In this document: positions 1-6,333 of the stretch, in pieces
How the letters are laid out: the number at the start of each line of letters is the position of its first letter
How positions within the stretch are numbered: the first letter of the stretch is position 1
Assembly (NCBI GenBank): GCA_002403295.1
Contig: DHHN01000145.1
Span: 4,641-11,005, forward strand
Origin: a bacterium UBP1_UBA4771
Lineage (GTDB): Bacteria; Krumholzibacteriota; Krumholzibacteriia; Krumholzibacteriales; Krumholzibacteriaceae
Length of the DNA stretch: 6,365 nt
Direction: 5' to 3'
Program-made: the position numbers and the translations under genes
The notes under the pieces: model-generated
Database searches by the model: none
Seen by the model: the letters and a program-made list of their open reading frames with translations, nothing else
Told to the model about the DNA's origin: nothing

Positions 1-1
1 G

Positions 2-1291
2 CTCTCGGAGATCCAGGCGCAGGCGATCCTCGATCTGCGGCTCCAGCGGCTCACCGGCCTCGAGCGGAAAAAGATCGAGGACGAGTACGTCGAGCTCCTG
101 AAAAAGATCGAGTACTACCGCTCCATTCTCGAGAGCCGCGCGCGGCTTCTCGGGATCATCCGGCAGGAGCTCGAGGATCTCAAGTCGCGCTTCGGCGACG
201 AGCGCCGCACCGAGATCGTCGATCAGGAGGGAGAGTTCCAGATCGAGGATCTCATCGCCGAAGAAGACATGATCATCACGATCACCCACACGGGATACAT
301 CAAGCGCATCCCCACCGGCACCTACCGGCGCCAGCGCCGCGGCGGGAAGGGGATCGCCGGGCTCGGGATGAAGGAGGAGGATTTCGTCGAGCACCTCTTC
401 ATCGCCTCGACGCACAGCTACATCCTCTTCTTCACCGACAAGGGGAAATGCCACTGGCTCAAGGTGCACGAGATTCCGCAGGGCGGCCGGCTCGCGCGCG
501 GCAAGGCGATCGTGAACCTTCTCGAGATGTCGCGCGAGGAGACGATCAGCGCGTTCGTGCCGGTGAGCGACTTCGCGCAGGACGCCTACCTCATCATGGC
601 GACGAAGCACGGCTTCATCAAGAAGACGCACATCTCGGCATACGCGAACCCGCGCCGCGACGGCATCATCGCGGTGCTGCTCCGGGACGGGGACCAGCTC
701 ATCGCGGCGCGTCTCACCTCGGGCAACGACGACGTCATCCTCGCGAAGCGCCGGGGCAAGGCGATCCGCTTCAGCGAGCGGGACGTCCGCGTCATGGGGC
801 GCGCGACGCAGGGCGTCACGGGCGTGCGGCTCGATAAAAAGGGGGACGAGGTCGTGGAGATGGTCGTCGTGAAACGCGGGACCGAGATCCTCGTCGTCAC
901 GGAGAACGGCTACGGCAAACGCACCCGGATCAACGAGTTCCGGAACATCAAGAGGGGCGGCCTCGGGGTCATCGCGATCGACACGGACGAGCGCAACGGC
1001 CCGCTCGTGGCCGTCAAGGAGGTCCTCGACACCGACGAGATCATGGTCATCACGCGGGGCGGCATCATCATCCGGAGCCCGGCGAAGGACTTCCCCATTC
1101 TCGGCCGGCCCGCCAAGGGCGTGCGGCTCATCCATCTGGCGGACGGAGACGCCGTCGTCGGGCTCGCCGTCGCGGGCGAGCGGGAGAAGGACGAGGGAGC
1201 GGCGGGGGAGGCCGAAGGGGAGGATCTCGACGCCATGGAGGCCGAGGAGACCGAGGAGGCGGAAGCCGAGAGCGAGGAGCCCGGGAAGTAG
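2..1291 (+). CDS. gyrA: DNA gyrase subunit A, C-terminal part (5' end missing)
   Basis: The reading frame is open from base 2 to a TAG at 1289-1291 and gives 429 residues. The start codon and the catalytic-tyrosine half lie outside the window. GyrA forms the A2B2 gyrase that introduces negative supercoils using ATP. The fragment opens with the conserved LSEIQAQAILDLRLQRLTGLE segment and continues through the coiled coil to about residue 85. Six beta-pinwheel blades then begin near residues 90, 140, 195, 243, 294 and 345, each with a strand of the type 'I-x-x-x-T-x-x-G-x-x-K-R'. The GyrA box QRRGGKG (residues 111-117) separates this from ParC, which lacks an intact box. Residues from about 391 form a Glu/Asp-rich tail, which in other gyrases modulates DNA wrapping. 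hflX follows immediately, probably on the same transcript. The identification is very secure. Confidence 0.97.
   Translation, partial: LSEIQAQAILDLRLQRLTGLERKKIEDEYVELLKKIEYYRSILESRARLLGIIRQELEDLKSRFGDERRTEIVDQEGEFQIEDLIAEEDMIITITHTGYIKRIPTGTYRRQRRGGKGIAGLGMKEEDFVEHLFIASTHSYILFFTDKGKCHWLKVHEIPQGGRLARGKAIVNLLEMSREETISAFVPVSDFAQDAYLIMATKHGFIKKTHISAYANPRRDGIIAVLLRDGDQLIAARLTSGNDDVILAKRRGKAIRFSERDVRVMGRATQGVTGVRLDKKGDEVVEMVVVKRGTEILVVTENGYGKRTRINEFRNIKRGGLGVIAIDTDERNGPLVAVKEVLDTDEIMVITRGGIIIRSPAKDFPILGRPAKGVRLIHLADGDAVVGLAVAGEREKDEGAAGEAEGEDLDAMEAEETEEAEAESEEPGK
332..352 (+). other. gyrA: GyrA box (QRRGGKG) in gyrase A C-terminal domain
   Basis: These seven codons encode Q-R-R-G-G-K-G in the first blade of the C-terminal domain. 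The family consensus is QRRGG[RK]G. The motif is known to be needed for wrapping DNA around the domain and hence for negative supercoiling. Its intact presence argues that the gene encodes a true gyrase rather than topoisomerase IV. Confidence 0.95.
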
Positions 1292-2662
1292 ATGCGGTCC
1301 CATAGAGTCCCGCCGTCCAAAGCCCCGGTCGAACGGGCCTTCCTCGTGGGGGTGACCCTCCCGACGGTGCGCCGCGAGGCGGAGATGGAGAATCTCCGCG
1401 AGCTCGAGGCGCTCGCGCGCGGCGCCGGCGCCGTCATCGCCGGAAGCACGATCCAGAACAGGACGCGCATCGACGGCTCGACATTCATCGGCTCGGGCAA
1501 GCTCGACGAGCTCGCCGGCATCATTCATGACCGCGACGTCAACCTCGTCATATTCGACGACGACCTCTCCCCCGCGCAGGCGCGAAACGTCGAGAAGCGG
1601 CTCGGCGTGAACGTCATCGACCGCACGGAGCTCATCCTCGACATCTTCGCGCGCCGCGCCCGTACGAAACAGGCGAAGATTCAGGTGGAGATCGCCCAGC
1701 TGCGCTACACCCTCCCGCGCCTGCGGCGCCTCTGGGAGCACCTCGAACGGCAGGAGGGGGGCATCGGCACGCGCGGGCCCGGCGAGACGCAGATCGAGGT
1801 CGACCGCCGCCGCGCCTACGACCGCATGGCGAGCCTCGCGCGGGAGCTCGAGCGGATTCACCGCGGGGTCGAGGAGCGGCGCAAGCGGCGCGGCGGGCTC
1901 TTCAACGCGACGATCGTCGGCTACACGAACGCCGGCAAATCGACCCTCCTCAACCGCATGGCCGGGAGCGCCGTCCTCGAGTCGTCGCGGCTCTTCTCGA
2001 CGCTCGACTCGACGACCCGCCGCGTGCGGGCCCGCTCGGGGGAGCCGTTTCTCCTCACCGACACGATCGGCTTCATCCGGAAACTCCCCGCGCACCTCGT
2101 CGCGAGCTTCCGCGCGACGCTGCTCGACGTGAGCGAGGCGGATCTCCTGCTCCACGTCGCGGACGCCGCGAGCCCGTATTACGAGGACCACGTCGACGTC
2201 GTGAACGGCGTTCTCGAGAGCGTGCTCTCGAAGACGGTCGGCGGCGCCGCCGCGGGCGTGGGCCGCCGCGGAAGGGCGGCGCTCCCCGGCGACGACCCGC
2301 ACGTGCGGATCCCCACGGTTCTCGTTCTCAACAAGACCGATCTCGTCGAGGATCCCGGCAAGCGGGCGGCGATCGCGGCGAGGCACCCCGGCGCGGTTCT
2401 CGCGAGCGCGGCGACGGGAGAGGGCATGGACCGGCTCCTCGGGCTCGTCGAGGAGCATCGCGACAAGGATTTCGTCGAGGCGGACGTCACCGTCGCGCCC
2501 GAGGACGGGCGCGCGATCGCCGCCGTGGAGCGGATGGCGCGGGTCGTATCCCGCGGGATGGTCGACGGCGCCCTCGTGTTCCGCGTCCGCGTGCGCCGGC
2601 GCGACGTTCCGGCGCTCGAGCGCGATGCCGCCGTGCGCCTGCGGTTCTCCCGACCCCGATAG
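1292..2662 (+). CDS. hflX: GTPase HflX
   Basis: HflX is a cytoplasmic translation-factor-type GTPase. It binds the 50S subunit and splits stalled or heat-damaged ribosomes. The 456 residues show the family layout. The N-terminal HflX domain (about 14-200) contains 'ERAFLVGV', 'IGSGKLDEL' and the signature GIGTRGPGETQIEVDRRR (157-174). The G domain follows, with P-loop GYTNAGKST (210-218), switch I FSTLDSTT (235-242), G3 DTIGF (257-261), G4 NKTD (347-350) and G5-like SAATGEG (372-378). A short C-terminal domain closes the protein. It is about 30 residues longer than E. coli HflX (426). Most of the excess is a Gly/Ala/Arg-rich insertion at about 313-340 between G3 and G4. The ATG directly abuts the gyrA stop. 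AGGAG at 1275-1279 (12-base spacing) or the closer GGGAAG at 1283-1288 could serve as ribosome site, or translation may be coupled to gyrA. The gene ends nine bases from a convergent gene. Confidence 0.96.
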   Translation: MRSHRVPPSKAPVERAFLVGVTLPTVRREAEMENLRELEALARGAGAVIAGSTIQNRTRIDGSTFIGSGKLDELAGIIHDRDVNLVIFDDDLSPAQARNVEKRLGVNVIDRTELILDIFARRARTKQAKIQVEIAQLRYTLPRLRRLWEHLERQEGGIGTRGPGETQIEVDRRRAYDRMASLARELERIHRGVEERRKRRGGLFNATIVGYTNAGKSTLLNRMAGSAVLESSRLFSTLDSTTRRVRARSGEPFLLTDTIGFIRKLPAHLVASFRATLLDVSEADLLLHVADAASPYYEDHVDVVNGVLESVLSKTVGGAAAGVGRRGRAALPGDDPHVRIPTVLVLNKTDLVEDPGKRAAIAARHPGAVLASAATGEGMDRLLGLVEEHRDKDFVEADVTVAPEDGRAIAAVERMARVVSRGMVDGALVFRVRVRRRDVPALERDAAVRLRFSRPR

Positions 2663-2671
2663 TCTTCCAAA

Positions 2672-3997
2672 TCAAGGCCGGCGGGCCCCCGCGGCGTCGG
2701 GCGGAACGTCGGGCCCGTAGCGAAGCCTTCCCGCATCAATGATGACCCACGGGTATTTCTGAACGAGCGCCTTCCGGTACTCCGCGGTGACGGCGCTCGC
2801 CGCTTTGTGCTCGTAGCTCCGGTCGAGCTCGCGCACGATGAAGCGGGCCATGAGAATGAAGAAAAGCGGCACGACGAACGGCACGAACCTCCGCCATCGC
2901 TGGTGGGCGATGAGCCGCGAGCAGTAGACCGCGCCCGCCGCGAGCACCATCGCGAGGCCGATCGAAACGAGGTAGAGGTGCCGTATGTTGAGCCAGTCCC
3001 CCGGGAACTGAAAGAAGGCGAAGGGGAACGCCATGATGTAGGTCCATGCGATGAAGAAGCGGATCGTGTGGTTTCCGAAGATGAAGCCGAAGAACGAATA
3101 CGATACGACGAGCAGCGCGATGAGGACCCGGATCGCCGTCGCGAAGCCGTAGATGAAACGCACGACCGGCCCCGCCTCGGCGACGAGATGAGAGGTGTGC
3201 ACGGGGAAGATCATCCGCACGAGGTAGTTGATGATGTTTTTGCCGGCGCTGTAGGCGGCCGCGAGCGGGCCGGGGCTCTCCGTCGCGTAGAAGGGCGGGC
3301 GGTAGTGAAAGACCTGCGTCTTCACGACGAGCGCGGCGGCCGCGATGACGAGGAGTATGACGAAGTTCCTGCCGAGCACGCGATGGCCCGTGTCCCCGCG
3401 GAAGAAATAGTTGAAGGCGAGAAACGCGCCGAGGATGGCGAAGCTCGTGCTTCTCGTGAACATGGAGCCGACGAAGAAGACGAGCGAGAGAAGAAACCAC
3501 GGCGAACGGGTCCTGCCCTGGCCCTCGAGCTCGTTCTTGAAATAGAAGATCATCGTCAGCAGCGTGAGCGTCGTGATGACGAGGTCCTCGAGCCCCGACA
3601 TGATCATGATCGCCTTGCCGTAGCTCCCGACGGTGAAGGCGAACAGCACCGCCGAAACGGCCGCGACGACGCCGTCGCGGAGCAGCGTCCGGACGAGCAG
3701 GTAGACGAGGAACGAGTTGAGGCCGTGCAGCAGGATGTTGAAGAGAAAGTATCCGCGCGGGTCGAAACCGAATTGGTGGAACAGCACGTAGGAGATGCCG
3801 TAGACGAGCGGCTGGAACTTGAGCGGCGGCTCGCTGTCGAAAAGGGCGAGCTTGCCGGTCGTCATGCGCAGGTTATGGTCGAGGTAGCCGAAATCGTCCC
3901 GGTGCCAGAAGCTGTTGTCGAGGGCGAGATGGAAAAAGGCGAAGCTCAGGGCCAGAAAAGCGGCGAGCCAGAACAGGCTTTTCGAAAAGGATCCCAC
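2672..3997 (-). CDS. Polytopic membrane protein, GT-C-type glycosyltransferase
   Basis: The 441 residues contain about eleven hydrophobic segments (7-27, 81-104, 108-127, 134-153, 165-180, 183-199, 210-228, 286-308, 312-329, 340-360, 369-388, plus weaker ones). GT-C enzymes use a lipid-phosphate sugar donor and act at the outer face of the inner membrane. Support comes from an Asp pair in the first long loop (D34-D35 in SFWHRDDFGYLD), where GT-C enzymes keep catalytic acidic residues. Further support is 'KFQPLVYGISY' then 'YFLFNILLHGLNSFLVYLLV' (60-102), and 'NIRHLYLVSIG' (337-347), which resembles the R-[YH]-L-Y-L-x-S motif of TMTC/GT39-like proteins. No TPR tail follows. The start is chosen as GTG because GGAGG lies five bases upstream and a hydrophobic segment begins at residue 7. 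The frame stays open far upstream only as a shadow of the neighbour. Donor and acceptor are unknown. A membrane protein of similar topology but no transferase activity is the alternative. Confidence 0.8.
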   Translation of the reverse strand: MGSFSKSLFWLAAFLALSFAFFHLALDNSFWHRDDFGYLDHNLRMTTGKLALFDSEPPLKFQPLVYGISYVLFHQFGFDPRGYFLFNILLHGLNSFLVYLLVRTLLRDGVVAAVSAVLFAFTVGSYGKAIMIMSGLEDLVITTLTLLTMIFYFKNELEGQGRTRSPWFLLSLVFFVGSMFTRSTSFAILGAFLAFNYFFRGDTGHRVLGRNFVILLVIAAAALVVKTQVFHYRPPFYATESPGPLAAAYSAGKNIINYLVRMIFPVHTSHLVAEAGPVVRFIYGFATAIRVLIALLVVSYSFFGFIFGNHTIRFFIAWTYIMAFPFAFFQFPGDWLNIRHLYLVSIGLAMVLAAGAVYCSRLIAHQRWRRFVPFVVPLFFILMARFIVRELDRSYEHKAASAVTAEYRKALVQKYPWVIIDAGRLRYGPDVPPDAAGARRP

Positions 3998-4000
3998 GGT

Positions 4001-4008
4001 CCCCTCCC
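4001..4008 (-). promoter_or_regulatory. Ribosome binding site deciding a GTG start
   Basis: On the minus strand GGGAGGGG (core GGAGG at 4003-4007) sits five bases before GTG at 3997-3995. No ATG with a comparable site lies nearby in frame. This is the main reason to start the membrane protein at 3997 rather than at an upstream codon in the same open frame. Confidence 0.75.
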
Positions 4009-4030
4009 GCGAGAAGGTAAAGGTCACGGC

Positions 4031-4059
4031 ACTATACCACGGGGGGGCGTTTTTGAGAA
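4031..4059 (-). promoter_or_regulatory. Candidate sigma70-type promoter for the membrane protein gene
   Basis: On the minus strand TTCTCA (4059-4054, four of six matches to TTGACA) and TATAGT (4036-4031, five of six matches to TATAAT) are 17 bases apart. The predicted start of transcription near 4024 would leave a leader of about 25 bases containing the GGGAGGGG ribosome site. Seven consecutive C (plus strand 4041-4047, G) lie in the spacer. It fills most of the 65-base gap after the secreted-protein gene, so the membrane protein could be transcribed independently. Sigma-factor preference in this lineage is unknown. Confidence 0.45.
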
Positions 4060-4062
4060 GCG

Positions 4063-6051
4063 TCACCTCATGAGGACCATGGTTCGGGAAAGGGTTTCCT
4101 TGCCGGCCCTGAGTCGGCAGAAATAGATCCCCGACGGCGCGCTCTCGCCGCGGTCGTTCCGGCCGTCCCACGAGATCGAATGGGCGCCGGCCGCATACGC
4201 GCCCGCGGCGAGCGCGCGGACGCGCGCCCCGGAGACGTCGTAGACGTCGAGCGTGACCCGCCCCGCGGCGCTCAGCGAGAAGCCGATCGTCGTCGAGGGG
4301 TTGAACGGGTTCGGATGGTTCTGATGGAGGGCGAGCGCCGCGGCAGGGACCGCGACGGGCTCCGTCTCGAAGAGCGTGCTGCTCGAGCCCCCCTCGCTCA
4401 CATCCACCCGGTAGCGGTACGTATGTCCCGGCTCCACCGTGCGGTCGACGAACGAGAACGAGAATCCGGCGCGCTCGACCGCTCCCTCGAGGGGCGCGTC
4501 GGCGGGCTCGTCTTCGGCCCCGGCCCGCATCACGCGAAACGCGGCGTCCTCTCCCGCCTCCGCGAGCGTCCATGTGACGCGGACGGCGGATCCGTCGAGA
4601 ACGGCGTCGAAGCCCTGGAGGCAGGTGGCCACGATCGTGCCGTTTCCGTGCACTCGCTGCGCGTAGACGTCGGTCTCGATCGCGCGGTCGTCGATGAATG
4701 CGACGATCGCCCCTCCCGAGCCGCCGTCGGAGGCGATCCCGAGGGAATATTTTCCGCTGATCGAGCCGCAGACGACCACGCCGCCCGTGCGCCAGAGAAC
4801 GGCCCCCGCCGCGTTCACGCGCTGCGCGCAGATGGAGGGATAATCGTCGGCCGGATCGATCCACGACACGATCGCGCCGCCCTCGCCGTCGGATACGATA
4901 TTTACGTTGGTCTGATCGAAGCCAAAGATGCATATGGGAATGCCGCTCGCGGGCCAGCGGAGATTGCCGTGCCCGTCGACTCGCTGGGCGTAGATATCGA
5001 GGCTGCCGTTGCGGTCGTCGGTCCAGGCGGCGATGCAGCCCCCGGCGCCGTCGGAACAGATGACGGGAAACATCTGCTGCCCGGGCAGAACGGCGACCGG
5101 GATGCCGTTCACGGCCCAAAGGGGTTCGGCATCGCCGTTCACGCGCGAGGCGTAGATGTCATAGGTGCCCTGGCTGTGGTCATACCAGATGAATATGGCG
5201 CCCCCGCTGCCGTCCGATACCGCGGAGAGCCCGCGCTGATCGGTGTATGTCTGGCAGATCGGCGCTCCGTTGTCGAGCCAGAGCCGGTTGCCTTCGGGCG
5301 TGACCCGTTGCGCGTAGATATCGGTGAACGCGAGGCGCCGGTCGTCGATCCAGCCGACGATGGCTCCTCCCGCGCCGTCCGTCATGATGACGGGATCCGT
5401 CTGGAATCCCCGCGCGAGGCACAAGGGCAGCCCGCAGGGGTGCCACATCATGTAGCCGCCGTTCCCGGCGAGGCGCTGGGCGTATATATCCGTTTTGCGC
5501 TTCGGAAACATCTCGCCGTCCGAGTCGAGCACCTCGTCGACCCATGTGAATATCGCGCCCCCGACCTCGTCGGGGACCATCACGGGCTGGGGATCGATCT
5601 GGAAGTCGGGCAGCACGTTCACGATCGAGCCGTCCGTGCCCCAGAGCATCTCGCCGGCGCCGCTTATTCGCTGGGCGAAGATGTCGGCGCCGCCGAGCCG
5701 CTGATCCATCCACGCGACGATTGCCCCGCCGAATCCGTCGGCGCCGATGATTGCGTTGTACTGGCGCCTGCTGGCGGCGCACACGGGGATGCCGTCCGGC
5801 GTCCAGAGCGGATTGCCCCGGGCGTCGAGTCGCTGGGCGTATATATCGAGATCGGCGCCGCTGGGGCGGAGATCGGCCCATACGATGAACGCCCCTCCGG
5901 CGCCGTCCGAAACGAGCTTCGATTGAAGCTGATAGCCGGGAGCCGTGCACGCGGGCGTGCCGCCGGGGATCCAGCAGAAGCCTGCGCCGGCGATCGCGGC
6001 GCACGATAAAGCGATGCACACGAAGAGAGGGGCGCGAGCGAGAGGGTTCAT
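4063..6051 (-). CDS. Secreted repeat protein with Fn3-like and FCB-type C-terminal sorting module
   Basis: This 662-residue protein has no recognised specific function. Residues 1-21 form a signal peptide: MNPLARAP, a hydrophobic core, and an A-x-A site at 19-21 (alternative AGA at 21-23). Residues 25-478 hold eight propeller-like repeats with consensus S-D-G-x-G-G-A-I-V-x-W-x-D-x-R, then D-I-Y-A-Q-R-V, then L-W-x-x-x-G-x-P-x-C. Residues 479-567 look like a fibronectin-III domain ('VRVTWTL', 'TYRYRVDV'). Residues 575-662 carry 'NHPNPFNPSTTIGFSL' and a FlgD-like beta domain ending 'SRTMVLMR', which in FCB bacteria is associated with export by a type IX-like route or surface anchoring. The ATG at 6051 is preferred over one ten codons upstream because AAGGAGGA lies at an ideal distance and the signal peptide starts there. 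An outer-surface or extracellular protein is inferred. Binding or structural roles are more likely than catalysis, since no active-site motif is visible. Confidence 0.88.
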   Translation of the reverse strand: MNPLARAPLFVCIALSCAAIAGAGFCWIPGGTPACTAPGYQLQSKLVSDGAGGAFIVWADLRPSGADLDIYAQRLDARGNPLWTPDGIPVCAASRRQYNAIIGADGFGGAIVAWMDQRLGGADIFAQRISGAGEMLWGTDGSIVNVLPDFQIDPQPVMVPDEVGGAIFTWVDEVLDSDGEMFPKRKTDIYAQRLAGNGGYMMWHPCGLPLCLARGFQTDPVIMTDGAGGAIVGWIDDRRLAFTDIYAQRVTPEGNRLWLDNGAPICQTYTDQRGLSAVSDGSGGAIFIWYDHSQGTYDIYASRVNGDAEPLWAVNGIPVAVLPGQQMFPVICSDGAGGCIAAWTDDRNGSLDIYAQRVDGHGNLRWPASGIPICIFGFDQTNVNIVSDGEGGAIVSWIDPADDYPSICAQRVNAAGAVLWRTGGVVVCGSISGKYSLGIASDGGSGGAIVAFIDDRAIETDVYAQRVHGNGTIVATCLQGFDAVLDGSAVRVTWTLAEAGEDAAFRVMRAGAEDEPADAPLEGAVERAGFSFSFVDRTVEPGHTYRYRVDVSEGGSSSTLFETEPVAVPAAALALHQNHPNPFNPSTTIGFSLSAAGRVTLDVYDVSGARVRALAAGAYAAGAHSISWDGRNDRGESAPSGIYFCRLRAGKETLSRTMVLMR
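4066..4329 (-). other. C-terminal FlgD-like/T9SS-type module
   Basis: This encodes residues 575-662 of the secreted protein. Visible are the NHPNPFNPSTTI motif (578-589), 'V-T-L-D-V-Y-D-V-S-G' (599-608), 'H-S-I-S-W-D-G-R-N-D-R-G' (624-635), and 'A-P-S-G-I-Y-F-C-R-L' (638-647) before a basic/hydrophobic end. This order is the hallmark of C-terminal domains on exported proteins of FCB bacteria. Whether a type IX secretion machine exists in this organism cannot be judged here. Confidence 0.85.
4618..5976 (-). repeat. Eight tandem ~50-residue propeller-like protein repeats
   Basis: Units begin near residues 46, 99, 155, 220, 275, 329, 383 and 437 of the secreted protein. At DNA level the best-kept element is the one encoding D-I-Y-A-Q-R, seen on the plus strand as variants of 'ctgggcgtagatatc' near 4984, 5311, 5477 and 5832, roughly every 160 bases. 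Unit 3 has a loop insertion of about ten residues (DSDGEMFPKRKT, 177-188). Units 2 and 5 lack the Cys that ends most units. The last unit lacks its 'L-W-x-x-x-G-x-P-x-C' half, but an equivalent half ('CWIPGGTPAC', 26-35) stands at the mature N-terminus. The units are diverged, so this is an old protein repeat and not recent DNA amplification. Confidence 0.85.
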
Positions 6052-6058
6052 TCTGCTG

Positions 6059-6066
6059 TCCTCCTT
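6059..6066 (-). promoter_or_regulatory. Strong ribosome binding site of the secreted-protein gene
   Basis: The minus strand reads AAGGAGGA, with the core AGGAGG eight bases before the ATG at 6051-6049. It lies downstream of an in-frame ATG at 6081 and so rules that one out as the likely start. It is close to the maximum complementarity with the 16S rRNA 3' end. Confidence 0.85.
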
Positions 6067-6082
6067 CTTGCAGGAAGGCAAG
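6063..6082 (-). promoter_or_regulatory. Two overlapping alternative hairpins at the ribosome binding site
   Basis: On the minus strand CTTGC-CTTCCT-GCAAG (6082-6067) is a perfect five-pair stem with a six-base loop that ends just before the ribosome site. The overlapping CCTTC-CTGCAA-GAAGG (6078-6063) is also a perfect five-pair stem with a six-base loop, and its 3' arm includes the AAGG of the ribosome site. They share bases and cannot form together, so one exposes and the other partly hides the ribosome site. Both are short and may be chance. Confidence 0.3.
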
Positions 6083-6234
6083 GGCGCGAGGAACGTCGAC
6101 TCGGCGGGTCCCGGCTGTCACAAGGGGAGGCTGTTCATAAGATAGCGACGCGGAGGCGCCGCCGCAAGAGAGAGAAGGAGGGCCGCCCGACAGGGGACTC
6201 GCCCGAGCTCGATGGAACGCGACGGGCGCCCGCA

Positions 6235-6261
6235 TTTATATCTATCTCAACACCGTTCCAA
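6235..6261 (-). promoter_or_regulatory. Candidate promoter of the secreted-protein gene
   Basis: On the minus strand TTGGAA (6261-6256, four of six matches to TTGACA) is followed after 15 bases by TATAAA (6240-6235, five of six matches to TATAAT). It lies in the only clearly AT-rich patch of the region (about 6232-6295). The spacer is short; shifting the -10 to ATAAAT gives 16. Transcription from here would give an untranslated leader of about 175 bases before the ATG at 6051. Confidence 0.35.
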
Positions 6262-6296
6262 TGCGCTCGCTCATATCTGTATGGCCTATATAGTTG

Positions 6297-6333
6297 CCGG
6301 CTCTTATGGGCATGGGTTGACATTGGGAGCCGG
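6297..6333. repeat. 7-bp perfect inverted repeat with 23-base spacer
   Basis: CCGGCTC (6297-6303) and GAGCCGG (6327-6333) are exact reverse complements separated by 23 bases. The pair could be the stem of a structured RNA or an operator. It lies upstream of the candidate promoter of the secreted-protein gene and next to the truncated sequence at the window end. Confidence 0.4.

Noticed and set aside
910..1524. Minus-strand open frame across the gyrA-hflX junction
   Set aside because: It is a Ser/Ala/Pro-rich antisense shadow of two well-recognised genes.
2660..2720. Intrinsic terminator between the convergent genes
   Set aside because: GC-rich partial palindromes (such as GCGG-GCCC-CCGC) exist but have short stems and no T-run on either strand.
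2807..4126. 439-codon open frame on the plus strand
   Set aside because: It is antisense to the glycosyltransferase gene. The product is an implausible Glu/Arg/Asp-rich polymer, and the opposite strand encodes clear membrane segments.
3998..5119. Upstream extension of the membrane-protein frame to 5119 (minus strand)
   Set aside because: The extra part is Arg-rich antisense-like sequence overlapping the repeat-protein gene in another frame. It lacks protein-like composition, and a GTG with a good ribosome site starts the hydrophobic protein at 3997.
4950..5850. Regularly spaced short DNA repeats resembling a CRISPR array
   Set aside because: Spacing is about 160 bases, the copies are imperfect, and they encode the DIYAQR element of a protein repeat in frame.
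4180..6009. 609-codon open frame on the plus strand
   Set aside because: It lies antisense to the repeat protein. Its length comes from high GC and the repeat structure, and the product is a Arg/Asp/Gly/Ala mix without domains or a ribosome site.
5992..6051. Lipoprotein signal (A-L-S-C at residues 14-17)
   Set aside because: The -3 position is Ala and not Leu, and the Cys is inside the hydrophobic core with a better A-x-A cleavage site following. A normal signal peptide fits better.
5180..6235. 351-codon open frame on the minus strand
   Set aside because: It is a frame-shifted shadow of the secreted-protein gene with an Arg/Pro-rich product. The real gene has the signal peptide and repeats.
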